64,000 nt of DNA, taken from Flaviflagellibacter deserti (GTDB taxonomy: Bacteria > Pseudomonadota > Alphaproteobacteria > Rhizobiales > Methylopilaceae). The stretch is from positions 1 through 64,000 of the forward strand of contig NZ_JBHSJF010000004.1 of NCBI RefSeq assembly GCF_042652085.1, in the 5' to 3' direction. How positions within the stretch are numbered: the first letter of the stretch is position 1; the number at the start of each line of letters is the position of its first letter. A program made the position numbers and the translations under genes. Shown piece after piece: positions 1 through 9,338 of this stretch. A model generated the notes under the pieces. It saw nothing but the letters and a program-made list of their open reading frames with translations. It was not told the DNA's origin and ran no database searches.

Positions 1-177
1 CACGCCCTGAAGCATCCGCGCCATCTGGTCCGCGCCGCCGCCCGTCCCAGCCGGTACTATAAACTCAACCGTCTTCGTCGGCTCCCAGGCCAATGCGGCC
101 ACAGGCCCATAGGCCAAACCAGCCGCGGCCGCCGCTACCAGAAAACGGCCCGCAATACGCCCCTTGGTGCTATTCAT
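1..177 (-). CDS. Tripartite tricarboxylate transporter substrate-binding protein (TctC/Bug family), N-terminal part
   Basis: Only the first 59 codons lie in the window; the gene continues beyond position 1. The start is the ATG whose complement is at 175-177. A signal peptide is visible (basic MNSTKGR, a hydrophobic Ala-rich core, then ALAW). It is followed by EPTKTVEFIVPAGTGGGADQMAR, the typical opening of mature Bug/TctC proteins with the glycine-rich loop that contacts the carboxylate ligand. Family members are periplasmic binding proteins delivering tricarboxylates or other carboxylates to TctAB permeases. The ligand cannot be inferred from this fragment, and the partner permease genes would lie outside the window. 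Confidence 0.8.
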   Translation of the reverse strand, partial: MNSTKGRIAGRFLVAAAAAGLAYGPVAALAWEPTKTVEFIVPAGTGGGADQMARMLQGV

Positions 178-476
178 AAGCGTCTCTCCCACCTGAACTC
201 CGCATTATTGTTTCGCGTTTTAACGCGGAGCGGATTGTCCAATTTCGCGGCCGATGAAACCGGCAGCTGGCACTCAGTATATTGGCAGCGGCAAAGAAGG
301 CAACATCTAGAGCGCCCAAATTATGAGCGTCCCAGAAAGCCAAGAACCTCATGGATTCAGAAGCTTAACGGAAGAGGCTGGCCTTGGTTTCAGCCCGCTT
401 GGGTGCGGTGATCCGCCGCCCAAGCGGTGAAAATGGAGCAATTTCCCATTTTTGATCGTCGGCCGGATTCGAACCC
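178..476. other. Intergenic region with a strong hairpin at 395-427
   Basis: No convincing gene. A 9-bp perfect inverted repeat, CCGCTTGGG (395-403) and CCCAAGCGG (419-427), encloses a second small hairpin (GCGG-TGAT-CCGC, 405-416). No T-run follows on either strand, so it is at best a weak or factor-assisted terminator for the quinone oxidoreductase gene read leftward. A shorter inverted repeat (CTCCGC 198-203, GCGGAG 225-230) lies just upstream of the TctC-type gene and could belong to its promoter region. Confidence 0.4.
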
Positions 477-1478
477 TCAATCCCGGACCTTGAGCGCGAT
501 CTTGCCGATGTGCTGGCTCGACTCCATCAGCGCATGGGCGCCTGCCGCATCCTCGAACGGAAACACCTCGTAGATGCGAGGTTCGATCTTCCGGCTCGAC
601 AGCAGCGGCCAGACCTTTTCACGGAGCTGATCGGCGATCGCCTTCTTGTCGGCGACCGGACGTGACCGCAGCGTCGACGCCGTCAATGTCAGCCGCTTCA
701 ACATCACCGGGAAGAAGTTCAGCGTCACCTTCGGGCTCTGCAGGAAGGCGATGGACACGTGCCGGCCCTCGGTCGCCATGATCGAAACGGTCCGCGGAAT
801 GTAATCGCCGCCGACCATGTCGAGGACGACGTCGACGCCACGTCCGTTCGTCTCGGCCTTGATGACCTCGACGAAATCCTCGTCCTTGTAGTTGATCGCG
901 CGGTCGGCGCCGAGCTCGACGCAGGCGGCGCATTTGTCGGCGCTGCCGGCCGTCGTGAACACCTTCGCGCCGAACGCCTTGGCGAGCGGGATCGCCGTCG
1001 TGCCGATACCCGACGAGCCGCCGTGGACGAGGAAGGTCTCGCCGGCCTTCAGGCGGCCGCGATCGAAGACATTGCTCCAGACGGTGAAGAAGGTCTCCGG
1101 AAGCACCGCGGCCTCGACCATGGACAGGCCTTCCGGGATCGGCAGGCACTGCTCCGCCGGGACCGTGGCGTACTGGGCATAGCCGCCGCCGGCCAGCAGG
1201 GCACAGACCTCGTCGCCGACCTTCCAGTCGGAGACGCCCTCGCCGAGCGCCGCAACCACACCCGCGACTTCGAGGCCGGGGATGTCGGATGCGCCGGGCG
1301 GCGGATCGTACTTACCCATGCGCTGCAGGACATCGGGACGGTTCACGCCGGCCGCATGGACCTCGATCAGGAGTTCGCCCTTGGCCGGAGCCGGCACCGG
1401 CCGCTCGGCGGGCTTCAGGGCTTCCGGACCGCCGGGAGCCGAAATCTCGATCGCGGTCATGGTGGTGGGCAGCGCCAT
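477..1478 (-). CDS. NAD(P)H-quinone oxidoreductase, zeta-crystallin/PIG3-like (MDR superfamily)
   Basis: A zinc-free medium-chain dehydrogenase/reductase of about 333 residues, predicted to be a cytosolic NADPH-dependent reductase of quinones or enones. The N-terminal GroES-like domain contains AAGVNRPDVLQRMGKYDPPPG and the GLEVAGVV signature. The Rossmann domain shows the nucleotide loop VHGGSSGIGTTAIPLAKAFGA. Zinc-ligand cysteines of true alcohol dehydrogenases are absent, as expected for the PIG3 group. The third-codon ATG (start MALPTT) is preferred over one six bases upstream because GGAG sits six bases before it. The gene appears monocistronic, and the exact quinone substrate is not predictable. 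Confidence 0.85.
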   Translation of the reverse strand: MALPTTMTAIEISAPGGPEALKPAERPVPAPAKGELLIEVHAAGVNRPDVLQRMGKYDPPPGASDIPGLEVAGVVAALGEGVSDWKVGDEVCALLAGGGYAQYATVPAEQCLPIPEGLSMVEAAVLPETFFTVWSNVFDRGRLKAGETFLVHGGSSGIGTTAIPLAKAFGAKVFTTAGSADKCAACVELGADRAINYKDEDFVEVIKAETNGRGVDVVLDMVGGDYIPRTVSIMATEGRHVSIAFLQSPKVTLNFFPVMLKRLTLTASTLRSRPVADKKAIADQLREKVWPLLSSRKIEPRIYEVFPFEDAAGAHALMESSQHIGKIALKVRD

Positions 1479-1607
1479 AATCATCTCCGATGTGATGTCG
1501 GAGTGTCCGCTACAGGGATTTGGCGCGGATGGGAACCCGCTTCCGCTCCCTCATGTCTGGGCTTCACCCGGCAATCCAGCGGCAGCGCGCTGAATCGGCT
1601 TCTGGAT

Positions 1608-1626
1608 GCCCGGGTCAAGCCCGGGC
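1608..1626. repeat. GC-rich palindrome with TCAAG loop (intergenic repeat)
   Basis: GCCCGGG (1608-1614), TCAAG, CCCGGGC (1620-1626). The same loop occurs in the palindrome at 56701-56723, and related palindromes lie at 26482-26512, 40480-40502 and 56661-56680. This marks a dispersed intergenic repeat family. It lies between the converging 3' end of pbpC and the 5' side of the quinone oxidoreductase and may act as a transcript-end hairpin. Confidence 0.6.
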
Positions 1627-1658
1627 CTGAGAGAAGGACAGGTTGGTAGCAGGAGAAT

Positions 1659-3788
1659 TCAATCGATCCTGACCATCGCCGTTGCGCTGCGCCCCTGCCC
1701 GTCGAGCACCGTCAGCCGGGTGAAGCCACGGCCGGGCGGCATCCACGACGACTCGCGGCGGCGCTGGCCCTGTACGATCGGGCGACCGTCCACCATCCAG
1801 GTGAAAGGCGGCGTGCCTCCGGCGGCCTTCAGTGCAAGCGGAGAGATGCCGGAGCCGCCGCCGAGATCGACCTTCACACCGTCCGCCGGATAGGCGATCG
1901 AGAGCGGGATATCTCCCGCCACGAGTTGGGGCAGGATCTCGCCGTGCGGCTGGAAACGGGCAAGCGCGGGCGGAAGCTCTTTCGGAATGAGGGTCGCCTC
2001 ATAGGGCGCGGGCGGAAGCGGCTGCGGGCGCTGCTCGATCCGGCCGAAGGCATCGAACAGGATCGGCGCGGCGGAATTCCGACCAACAAGGCCGGGGCTC
2101 GGCGTTCCGTCGGGACGGCCGGTCCAGACCGCGACGACATAGCGGCCGTCGAAGCCGACGGCCCAGGCATCGCGGAAGCCGTAGGAGGTGCCGGTCTTGT
2201 AGGCGATGCGGCCGGGTTCGGCGCCGACCGGAGCCGGCGTTCCAAGCAGGATCTGTGCGATCTGCCAGGCCGCGACGGGATCGAGGAGGCGATGTCCCTC
2301 CCCGGCTTGAGGCTCGCGTTCGTAAAGCGGGACGACCTCGCCGCCACGCGCCAGACCGGTATAGAGCGTCGCGAGATCGAACAGGGTCGTGCCGACGCCG
2401 CCGAGGCCGATCGCGAGACCGGGAGCTTCGTTCAGGGGAAGTTTGAGATTGGCCCCGACGGCATGGATCCGAGCGGCAAGACGGGCCGGGCCGACCGCTT
2501 CCAGCACCGCGACGGCGGGCACATTGAGCGACATCTGCAGCGCCTGCTCGACATTGACCGTGCCCTTGTAATCCTCGCCGAAATTCTTCGGCGCATAGCG
2601 GCCGAAGCGGGTCGGACGGTCCTCGATGACCGTCTTCGGATGGGCGATGCCGTCTTCGAACGCCATGCCGTAGATGAAGGGCTTCAAGGTCGATCCGGGC
2701 GAGCGGACGGCGCGGGCCTGATCGACATGGCCGGCGCGGGTGCCGTCGAAATAATCGGCCGAGCCGACATGGGCGCGGACGGCGCCGGTAGCGTGCTCGA
2801 CGACGAGGATCGCCATCGAATGGGCGGGGCCGAGATTGCGCGAGCGTTCCTTGGCGAGAAGCTCAAGCGCCGCCTGGGCGTCCCGGTCGATGGTCAGGCC
2901 GACGACGTTGTTCTGAGGCGTAGCGGCCTTGGCGGCGTCCTCGGAGGCGTGGGCGGCAAAAGCCGGGAAGGCGATGCGGCCTTGCGGAACGTCCTCGTCC
3001 TTTGCGTGCGCGATCTCCTCGCCAGTCAGCACGCCCTGCGACCCGAGCCTGTCTAGGACGCGATCACGCGCGGCGCGGGCGGATTTCGGATCGCGGTCCG
3101 GGCGGCGGGCTTCCGGGGATTGCGGCAGCGCGACGAGGAGCGCCGCCTCGCCGTTCGAGAGGCGCTGCGGCTCCTTGCCGAAATAGGCGAGCGAGGCCGC
3201 CCTCACCCCTTCGAGATTGCCGCCATAGGGCGCAAGGGTGAGGTAGAGGTCGAGGACGCGGTCCTTGCCGACCGCGCGTTCCAGCGCGACGGCGGAGCCT
3301 ATCTCCTTGATCTTTCTGGTCAGGGTTCGCGAGCGGTCGGGTTCCAGCAGGCGCGCGGTCTGCATCGTCAGCGTCGAGCCGCCGGAGACGATGCGGCCGC
3401 TCTCCAGCGCCTGCCAGGCGGCGCGGACGAGGGCCATGGGATCGACGCCCCGATGGCCGCCGAACCGGCGATCCTCGTAAGCTCTTAGGAATTCGAGATA
3501 TTTCGGATCGACTTCGGTCGCTTTCACCGGCAGCCGCCATAGGCCGTCCGGGGTTGTGAAGGGGCGGAGCAGCTTGCCGTTGCGGTCGACGACGAGGGTC
3601 GAATGGCTTTCGGCACGGGCGAGCGACGGCGGGTCGAAGGAGGCCAGCCAGACCGTTCCTGATGCGAACGCCAATGTGAACAGCGACATGAACGCAAGTG
3701 CACTTCGGCGCACTTTGTGCCCAAGGCGCCGTCGCGGCGGTTCGGCCGCGACGGTTTTTTCTTCGGGTTCGCGGTTTTGGTCGCTCAC
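1659..3788 (-). CDS. pbpC: Penicillin-binding protein 1C (bifunctional glycosyltransferase/transpeptidase)
   Basis: A 709-residue class A PBP. One N-terminal membrane anchor (about residues 29-50) precedes a GT51 transglycosylase domain with the catalytic Glu105 in EDRRFGGHRG and the SGGSTLTMQTARLLEP motif (135-150). The transpeptidase domain has the SxxK serine in SPGSTLKP (Ser366, Lys369), SLN (420-422) and KTG (531-533). A C-terminal BiPBP_C-type domain completes the PBP1C architecture. It polymerises and may crosslink glycan strands in the periplasm. The GTG start overlaps the stop of the upstream macroglobulin gene in a GTGA arrangement, indicating translational coupling; the pairing with alpha-2-macroglobulin is a well-known conserved operon. 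Confidence 0.95.
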   Translation of the reverse strand: MSDQNREPEEKTVAAEPPRRRLGHKVRRSALAFMSLFTLAFASGTVWLASFDPPSLARAESHSTLVVDRNGKLLRPFTTPDGLWRLPVKATEVDPKYLEFLRAYEDRRFGGHRGVDPMALVRAAWQALESGRIVSGGSTLTMQTARLLEPDRSRTLTRKIKEIGSAVALERAVGKDRVLDLYLTLAPYGGNLEGVRAASLAYFGKEPQRLSNGEAALLVALPQSPEARRPDRDPKSARAARDRVLDRLGSQGVLTGEEIAHAKDEDVPQGRIAFPAFAAHASEDAAKAATPQNNVVGLTIDRDAQAALELLAKERSRNLGPAHSMAILVVEHATGAVRAHVGSADYFDGTRAGHVDQARAVRSPGSTLKPFIYGMAFEDGIAHPKTVIEDRPTRFGRYAPKNFGEDYKGTVNVEQALQMSLNVPAVAVLEAVGPARLAARIHAVGANLKLPLNEAPGLAIGLGGVGTTLFDLATLYTGLARGGEVVPLYEREPQAGEGHRLLDPVAAWQIAQILLGTPAPVGAEPGRIAYKTGTSYGFRDAWAVGFDGRYVVAVWTGRPDGTPSPGLVGRNSAAPILFDAFGRIEQRPQPLPPAPYEATLIPKELPPALARFQPHGEILPQLVAGDIPLSIAYPADGVKVDLGGGSGISPLALKAAGGTPPFTWMVDGRPIVQGQRRRESSWMPPGRGFTRLTVLDGQGRSATAMVRID

Positions 3789-6700
3789 TTCGGCGCACCC
3801 ACCTCGATCTTGCCGCTGGCCGTCCGGCCATAACGATCCGGACGGTACATGTCCTCGGCGGTCGCCGGACCTTGGACATAATGCCCGGGCGAGACGGCGC
3901 GGACCATATAGGCGGTGACCATCGGGTCGTCGGCCTGCTCGCCGCGCTCGAACGAGGCCACGAACTTGTCGTCGCGGAACTCAGTGTGGGTCGGCACCTC
4001 TTCCTGGTTCAGCCAGGAGAAGGTCGTGAGTTCCGCGGAGGAGACGAGACGCGGATTGTCGATCTCGAAGCCGGCCGGCAGGTGGTCGACGATCAGGATG
4101 CGGCCCGACTGGGCTTCCTTCTCGGTGACTTTGAGGGTGACGACCAGACGGGTGTTCTGGGCGATCTGGGCGGGATCGACCTCGGTGCCGTCGAGCTTGA
4201 AGTAGTGGCGCTCGATGGTCAGGCCGTGAGCTTCCTCGGCGGGAGCCTCGACCGGCGAGCCGCGGACGGTGATCGATGCCGAGATCTGGCCGTCGGAACC
4301 GTTCGAGACGGTGACCGGCTGCTTCAGTTCGTCGGCGCGGAGCGTCCGGTTATAGGCGCCCTTGTTCGGCTGGCCGTTGACGACGAGCGAGAGCTTGGAG
4401 GCCTCGACCTTCAGCGCCTGGCTGGCACGGAGCAGCCAGGCATTCTCCTGCGTCGACAGATGGCTCTTGTCGCCGCGCGCGGTCTCGACCTTTCGCGCCA
4501 CCGCCGGGATGACCGACGCGACGGAGCTCTCGGCGGCGAGCGCGAGCACGCCGGCGGAGTCACGGAGACGGGTGCCGTAGTCGACGCGGGTCAGTTCGTC
4601 GATCTGCGGCTCCTTCAGCGCCTCGTCGGCGGCGGCGAAGACCTTGGTCGCGCGGGCCTGGTCGCCGGCGAAGGCGAGCGCCGCCGCGATCTGGGCGCGG
4701 GCAAGCGGCGAATTGATCTCCTGGATCTTGGATTCGCCGAGATAGCGCAGGTCGCCGATCATCGGACGGCCGTTGCGGGCCAGAACGTAATGGGCGTAGG
4801 CCGCCTCGTTCATTTCCTGATCGTCGTCCGGTTCGCCCCGGATCGCCAGAGTGTTGCGGATGCGGGTCAGCGCCTGCGACACGGCAAGCTCCGGCACCTG
4901 ATAACCCTTCTCGCGGGCGCGGGTCAGGACGTCGGAGACGTAGGCGTCGAGCCATAGGTCGTCGTCGGACGGCGACCAGAGGCCGAAGCCGCCGGCCGAA
5001 GTCTGGCGCGACAGGATGCGCGCGATCATCTGCTGGGCACGGCCACGAGCGTCGTCGGCGAGCTTCACACCAAAATCATCGGCGAGGAGGATCGCGACGA
5101 GGCGGCTCGAAAGCTGCTCGGAGCACCCGTAGGGATAGGTTTCGAGCGCGCCGATGATGGAGGCCGGATCGAAGGTCGCGTTCGGACCGACGGCCAGCGA
5201 GATCGAGCCGGTGCCGGGAACGAAGTTCTTCAGCATGTCGGCCGAGACTGTCACGCTGCCGCTCTTCGGCGCGAGCTTCACCACCGTGCGGCTCGCCACC
5301 TCCGGATACGCCGGGCTGACATTGATGTCGAAGCTCTGACTGAGCGTCTGCCCGTCCGGCGTCTTCAGCGAGACGTCGATCGAGGAATGGCCGACGGCCG
5401 ATGCCGTCAGCGGAACGTCGACCGCCAAGCGTTGTCCCTTGGTCAGTGCTAGCTTCTGGCCAGCGGTTCCGAGCTTCACTGCCCTGTCGGAGGTCGCGAC
5501 CGTCAGTTCGTAATCGCCGGCGACACCCTCGACATTGTTGACGTCGAGGCGCAGGCGCGAGGCGTCGCCGAATGACAGGAAGCGCGGCAGCGAGCCCATC
5601 ACCACCACCGGATCGGCGACGATGACGTCCTTCTCGGCATGGCCGAGCTTGCCCTTCGACCAGGCCATCGCCATCACGCGGATCTTGCCGTTGAAGGCAG
5701 GGAGATCGAGCGGAATCTCGGCATTGCCGTCGGCGCCGACCTTCACGATGCCTGAGAACAGAGCGAGCGGAGGCTGGGTCGGCGGTTCACCCATGCCGAG
5801 GCCCGAACCGTCGCCGCCGGTGCGAATCTTGCCGCGCGTCGCGCGCATGCCGTCGATGAGCTGGCTATAGAGATCGCGGACCTCCGCGCTCAGCTTGCGC
5901 TGGGCGAAGGCATCCTCATCCGGGGCCGGAGTCTTGAAATTGGTCAGGTTGAGGATGCCGACATCGACCGCCGCGACGATGAGGTTGGCCTCTTCGCCAG
6001 CCGCGATATTGGCGACCTTCACCGGGACGCGGAGCGTGCCGCGCGGCGCGGCCTTCGCGGGAGTCTGGAGAGCGACCGGCAGGACGTGCGGCGCCGGGTC
6101 GATGGTTGCATGCGCGACGCCGATGGCGCGGCCGGGCATGCGGCTCGCCTGGGCGTCGAGCGGACGGTAGACGAAGCCGAGCACATAGGCACCCGGACGC
6201 CAGTCCTCGGTGATGTCGAGCTCGACATTGTTCTCGCCCTGGACAACGTCCAGCGCGCGGGTCTGCAGCACATTGTTGGCGACGACCGCGACGGTTGCCT
6301 TGCCGGCAAAGCGTGCGTCGATGCGGAGCTTGGCCTTCTCGCCGGGCTGATACATCGGCTTGTCGAGCGCGATGTCGAGCGTGTCCGGGGTATCGGCGTC
6401 CTCATCCGAATACCAGCCTGAATCGAAGACGACGCTGGTGGCTGGGCCGGTGGCATCAGCGCTCGTCACGTCGAGGCGATAGCGGCCGTAATCCAGCTTG
6501 TGGGCGATCTTCGCCGGCTGGGCGGCGGCAACGTCGATCGTGCCGTCGCCGATCCGGCTCGCGGTGGTGACCGCCTCGTGCTGCCAGCCCGAACCTTCCG
6601 AATACCATTGATAGTCGGTACGCAAGCGCGACAGCTCCCATTTCAGGCCCTTGCCGTCGACCGGCTTGCCGTCTGCTCCGAGAAGGATGACCTCGAAATT

Positions 6701-8968
6701 CGCGGTCTCGCCTTCGCCGAGCGTGTCGAACAGCGGCTTCACGCCGATGCGCGGACGCGCGGAGTCGACCGGGAGCTTGAGGCTACGCTCAAGCGTGCGG
6801 CCGCCGGGCTCGCGCAGGCTGACCGAGATGCGGGCCTGGAGCGGCCGCTCGGTGTCGGGAAGCGTCGGGCGCGGAATGTCGACCGTCGCCTTACCCTGTT
6901 CGTCGGTGCGGGTCAGGCCATCGACCGGAACGCGGACCGGCGAGATTTCCTCGTCGGCGAGGCCGAACTTGTAGCCGGGGAAGCCGGGCAGATCGGAGCT
7001 CGTGGTCTGGATCGTGACTTCGCCTTCGAGCGCGAGATCGGCCGCCGGAGCGCCATAGAGCCAGCGTCCGTCGACGGCGAGCGGAAGGCCAGCTTCGGTG
7101 AAGGTCTTGGCTTCGGTCGCGACCGTCATTTCGAGCTTCTGCGGCATGTAGTCTTCGACGAGGAAGACCGCCTCACCGACAGGCGAGCCCTTCGGGTCTG
7201 CATAGGCTTCGACGCGCCAGGTGCCGGTGGTCGCGGTGTCGAGGATCGGCAGGTCGAGCGTGCGGCCGCCCGCGCCCTGATCGGCGACAACGATACGGCG
7301 GTCCTCGGCGCCGTCGGGGCGCTTGAGGATGAAGGTCAGCGGCATGGACGCGATGCCCATTCCGTCCTGGTCGCGCAGCAAAGTGGTCAAATGGACGGTT
7401 TCGCCGGGGCGGTAGACGCCGCGCTCGGTATAGACCAGCGCATCGAGCGGGCCCGGAGGCTGGCGGCCGTCGACGCCGCGATCCGACAGGTCATAGCCGG
7501 GCTGGTTGACCAGCAGGAAGCCGTAATCGCCCTTGGACGAGGCAGTGATGAAGGCAGGTGCGAGACCGCCCTCGCCCTTCGCTAGACCTGCATCGAAGCG
7601 GACATAGCCCGCTCTGTCGGACTTCGCGGTGGCCAGCACCTCATTGTTGCGGGCGACGAGCTTAACCTCCGCATCGGCGATCGGATCGGCCGAGGCGAGC
7701 GAACGGACGAAGGCGTGGATGCCGTCGCCGGCCGACAGTTCCGAAAGCCCGATATCGGAAACGACGAACCATTGCGTCGCCCGGTTCTCGTAATCCTCGT
7801 CCGGCTTGTCCGGGTTCCTGGCGACCATAACGTAGACGCCCGGTTCAAGCGTCTTGACGGTCTCGTCGATCGGGAAAGCGGTCGTAACTTCCTCGTTGAG
7901 CTTGCGCGAGACGTCGATCTGACCGGCGAATATCTCAGCGCCGGCATCCTGCTTGAGCTTGGCGATCTGATCGCCATCGAGCTGCTGCTGGAAATCGCCG
8001 TCGGTGATCTGCGGGCCAAGGCCGCGATCGCCGACGCGATAGATCTCGACACCGACGCGATCGAGATTGACCGAGACGAACGGGATGCCCTGCTGGCCGG
8101 TGCGCGGCAGAACGTAATTGCGGCCGGTGAAGCGGACCATCGGGTCGCGGTCGCGGACATAGACCGAGATCTCGTGGGGCTCCATCGTGTCCTCGCCGAC
8201 AGAGGACGGCACGCCGGCGCGCACGGTGACGTTATAGGTCTCGCCGTGCTTCAGGCCGTCGATGCAGATCTGGTCGCCGGACCCCGTGACGGCCGGCTTC
8301 TCGATGCCCGAGACGGAGACGAAGGGCGCGTAGTCGATGCGGCCGCGCGGCAGATATTCGGAGAATTCGATGCAGGCGCGCGGCGAGGTCGCGTCCGATT
8401 CGACGTTGTAGTCGGTGACGCGGAAGCCGTGCTCGCGGCGCATCTCGGTATAGGCGTCGCGCACGTCCTGGCGGTCATCGAGACGCAAGCTCTCGGCATA
8501 GGCGTTGAGGCCCGGACGCCATTCGGAGCGGCGGCCATAGGCGTCGGCGAGGACGGCGAGCGCTCGGGCCTCAGACTTCGCGTCCTTCGACAGCATGTAT
8601 GCCTGATAGGCGGCCGACTTGGCGCGGCGCGGGAACTCGTATTTCTCGTCGTCGCGCGGATCGATCTTGAGCAGCGAGACCGCATAGTTGCGCCAGGCCT
8701 GCTCGCTCGACGGATCGGCGGCGATGGCGGCGCCGAAAGCGGCGGCCGCGGCACGCCAGTCTTCCTTCTTCACTGCGGCGATGCCGTCCTTGATCCAGTC
8801 GGCGGCAGGCCGGTTGGCGGTCGAGACGTTGCCGGTGATCTGTCGCTCCAGCCTGGCCGCCTCCTGCGACATGCTCAGGAACTCGAAGGGTTTGGCATTC
8901 GCGACCGAGGCCAAGCCGATAAGGGCGAGTGCGGAGGCGGCGAAGAGGATGCGGCGCAGAAACGTCAT
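3785..8968 (-). CDS. Bacterial alpha-2-macroglobulin family protein (YfhM-like)
   Basis: A very large exported protein (1727 residues) with a signal peptide (MTFLRRILFAASALALIGLASVANA) and no lipobox cysteine, so it is probably periplasmic and soluble. A TPR-like N-terminal segment precedes repeated macroglobulin beta-sandwich domains (phrases such as YTERGVYRPGETVHLTTLLRD and KPMYQPGEKAKLRI). The thioester segment reads PYGCSEQL with Cys1282, keeping the CxEQ thioester pattern. The family is thought to trap invading proteases covalently and works with PBP1C, encoded immediately downstream with a 4-bp overlap. Transcription starts near 8970, divergent from the tRNA. Confidence 0.92.
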   Translation of the reverse strand: MTFLRRILFAASALALIGLASVANAKPFEFLSMSQEAARLERQITGNVSTANRPAADWIKDGIAAVKKEDWRAAAAAFGAAIAADPSSEQAWRNYAVSLLKIDPRDDEKYEFPRRAKSAAYQAYMLSKDAKSEARALAVLADAYGRRSEWRPGLNAYAESLRLDDRQDVRDAYTEMRREHGFRVTDYNVESDATSPRACIEFSEYLPRGRIDYAPFVSVSGIEKPAVTGSGDQICIDGLKHGETYNVTVRAGVPSSVGEDTMEPHEISVYVRDRDPMVRFTGRNYVLPRTGQQGIPFVSVNLDRVGVEIYRVGDRGLGPQITDGDFQQQLDGDQIAKLKQDAGAEIFAGQIDVSRKLNEEVTTAFPIDETVKTLEPGVYVMVARNPDKPDEDYENRATQWFVVSDIGLSELSAGDGIHAFVRSLASADPIADAEVKLVARNNEVLATAKSDRAGYVRFDAGLAKGEGGLAPAFITASSKGDYGFLLVNQPGYDLSDRGVDGRQPPGPLDALVYTERGVYRPGETVHLTTLLRDQDGMGIASMPLTFILKRPDGAEDRRIVVADQGAGGRTLDLPILDTATTGTWRVEAYADPKGSPVGEAVFLVEDYMPQKLEMTVATEAKTFTEAGLPLAVDGRWLYGAPAADLALEGEVTIQTTSSDLPGFPGYKFGLADEEISPVRVPVDGLTRTDEQGKATVDIPRPTLPDTERPLQARISVSLREPGGRTLERSLKLPVDSARPRIGVKPLFDTLGEGETANFEVILLGADGKPVDGKGLKWELSRLRTDYQWYSEGSGWQHEAVTTASRIGDGTIDVAAAQPAKIAHKLDYGRYRLDVTSADATGPATSVVFDSGWYSDEDADTPDTLDIALDKPMYQPGEKAKLRIDARFAGKATVAVVANNVLQTRALDVVQGENNVELDITEDWRPGAYVLGFVYRPLDAQASRMPGRAIGVAHATIDPAPHVLPVALQTPAKAAPRGTLRVPVKVANIAAGEEANLIVAAVDVGILNLTNFKTPAPDEDAFAQRKLSAEVRDLYSQLIDGMRATRGKIRTGGDGSGLGMGEPPTQPPLALFSGIVKVGADGNAEIPLDLPAFNGKIRVMAMAWSKGKLGHAEKDVIVADPVVVMGSLPRFLSFGDASRLRLDVNNVEGVAGDYELTVATSDRAVKLGTAGQKLALTKGQRLAVDVPLTASAVGHSSIDVSLKTPDGQTLSQSFDINVSPAYPEVASRTVVKLAPKSGSVTVSADMLKNFVPGTGSISLAVGPNATFDPASIIGALETYPYGCSEQLSSRLVAILLADDFGVKLADDARGRAQQMIARILSRQTSAGGFGLWSPSDDDLWLDAYVSDVLTRAREKGYQVPELAVSQALTRIRNTLAIRGEPDDDQEMNEAAYAHYVLARNGRPMIGDLRYLGESKIQEINSPLARAQIAAALAFAGDQARATKVFAAADEALKEPQIDELTRVDYGTRLRDSAGVLALAAESSVASVIPAVARKVETARGDKSHLSTQENAWLLRASQALKVEASKLSLVVNGQPNKGAYNRTLRADELKQPVTVSNGSDGQISASITVRGSPVEAPAEEAHGLTIERHYFKLDGTEVDPAQIAQNTRLVVTLKVTEKEAQSGRILIVDHLPAGFEIDNPRLVSSAELTTFSWLNQEEVPTHTEFRDDKFVASFERGEQADDPMVTAYMVRAVSPGHYVQGPATAEDMYRPDRYGRTASGKIEVGAPK

Positions 8969-9169
8969 GACTGCTCCCTAGGGGGTGTTGCTCGGTCCGG
9001 CGCCGCCCGCTCTTTCGGCAGGGGTCGCCTTGTTGGGCGGGAGCCTTAGACGAGCTTGATTTCACCCGTGTTTCGCCAACATTGCGTGCGGCGATCATGT
9101 CGCGAGAATGGCGAAAGGTTTCGGTTGCGGCTGTCCGCGCACCCCTCTATATGAGCCATCCACTGGCGA

Positions 9170-9246
9170 CGGAGTGTAGCGCAGCCTGGTAGCGCACCAC
9201 GTTCGGGACGTGGGGGTCGCAGGTTCAAATCCTGCCACTCCGACCA
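9170..9246 (+). tRNA. tRNA-Pro (anticodon CGG)
   Basis: A 77-nt cloverleaf with acceptor strands CGGAGTG and CACTCCG, a D-arm beginning GTAGCGCAGCCTGGTAGCGC, an anticodon stem CCACG/CGTGG enclosing the loop TTCGGGA (anticodon CGG, reading CCG), and a T-arm with GGTTCAAATCC. The CCA end is genomically encoded. The arrangement matches alphaproteobacterial tRNA-Pro. A GGGGGA/TCCCCC hairpin (9258-9277) lies 11 bases downstream and may help end transcription. Confidence 0.97.
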
Positions 9247-9338
9247 GCTGGTCTAGAGGGGGATGCCCGAGTCCCCCACCTACCTCTCTCCAGAATCAGC
9301 AACGATAGCCGCCGTCGTGGCCTCGGCGATACGCAGCG

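Noticed and set aside
464..484. A minus-strand sequence resembling a tRNA T-loop (GGTTCGAATCC) just after the quinone oxidoreductase stop
   Set aside because: The flanking bases do not pair into a T-stem, and no acceptor, D or anticodon arms can be built around it.
4560..4955. Internal frames within the macroglobulin gene
   Set aside because: They lack ribosome sites and domain homology; the large gene is continuous and explains the region.
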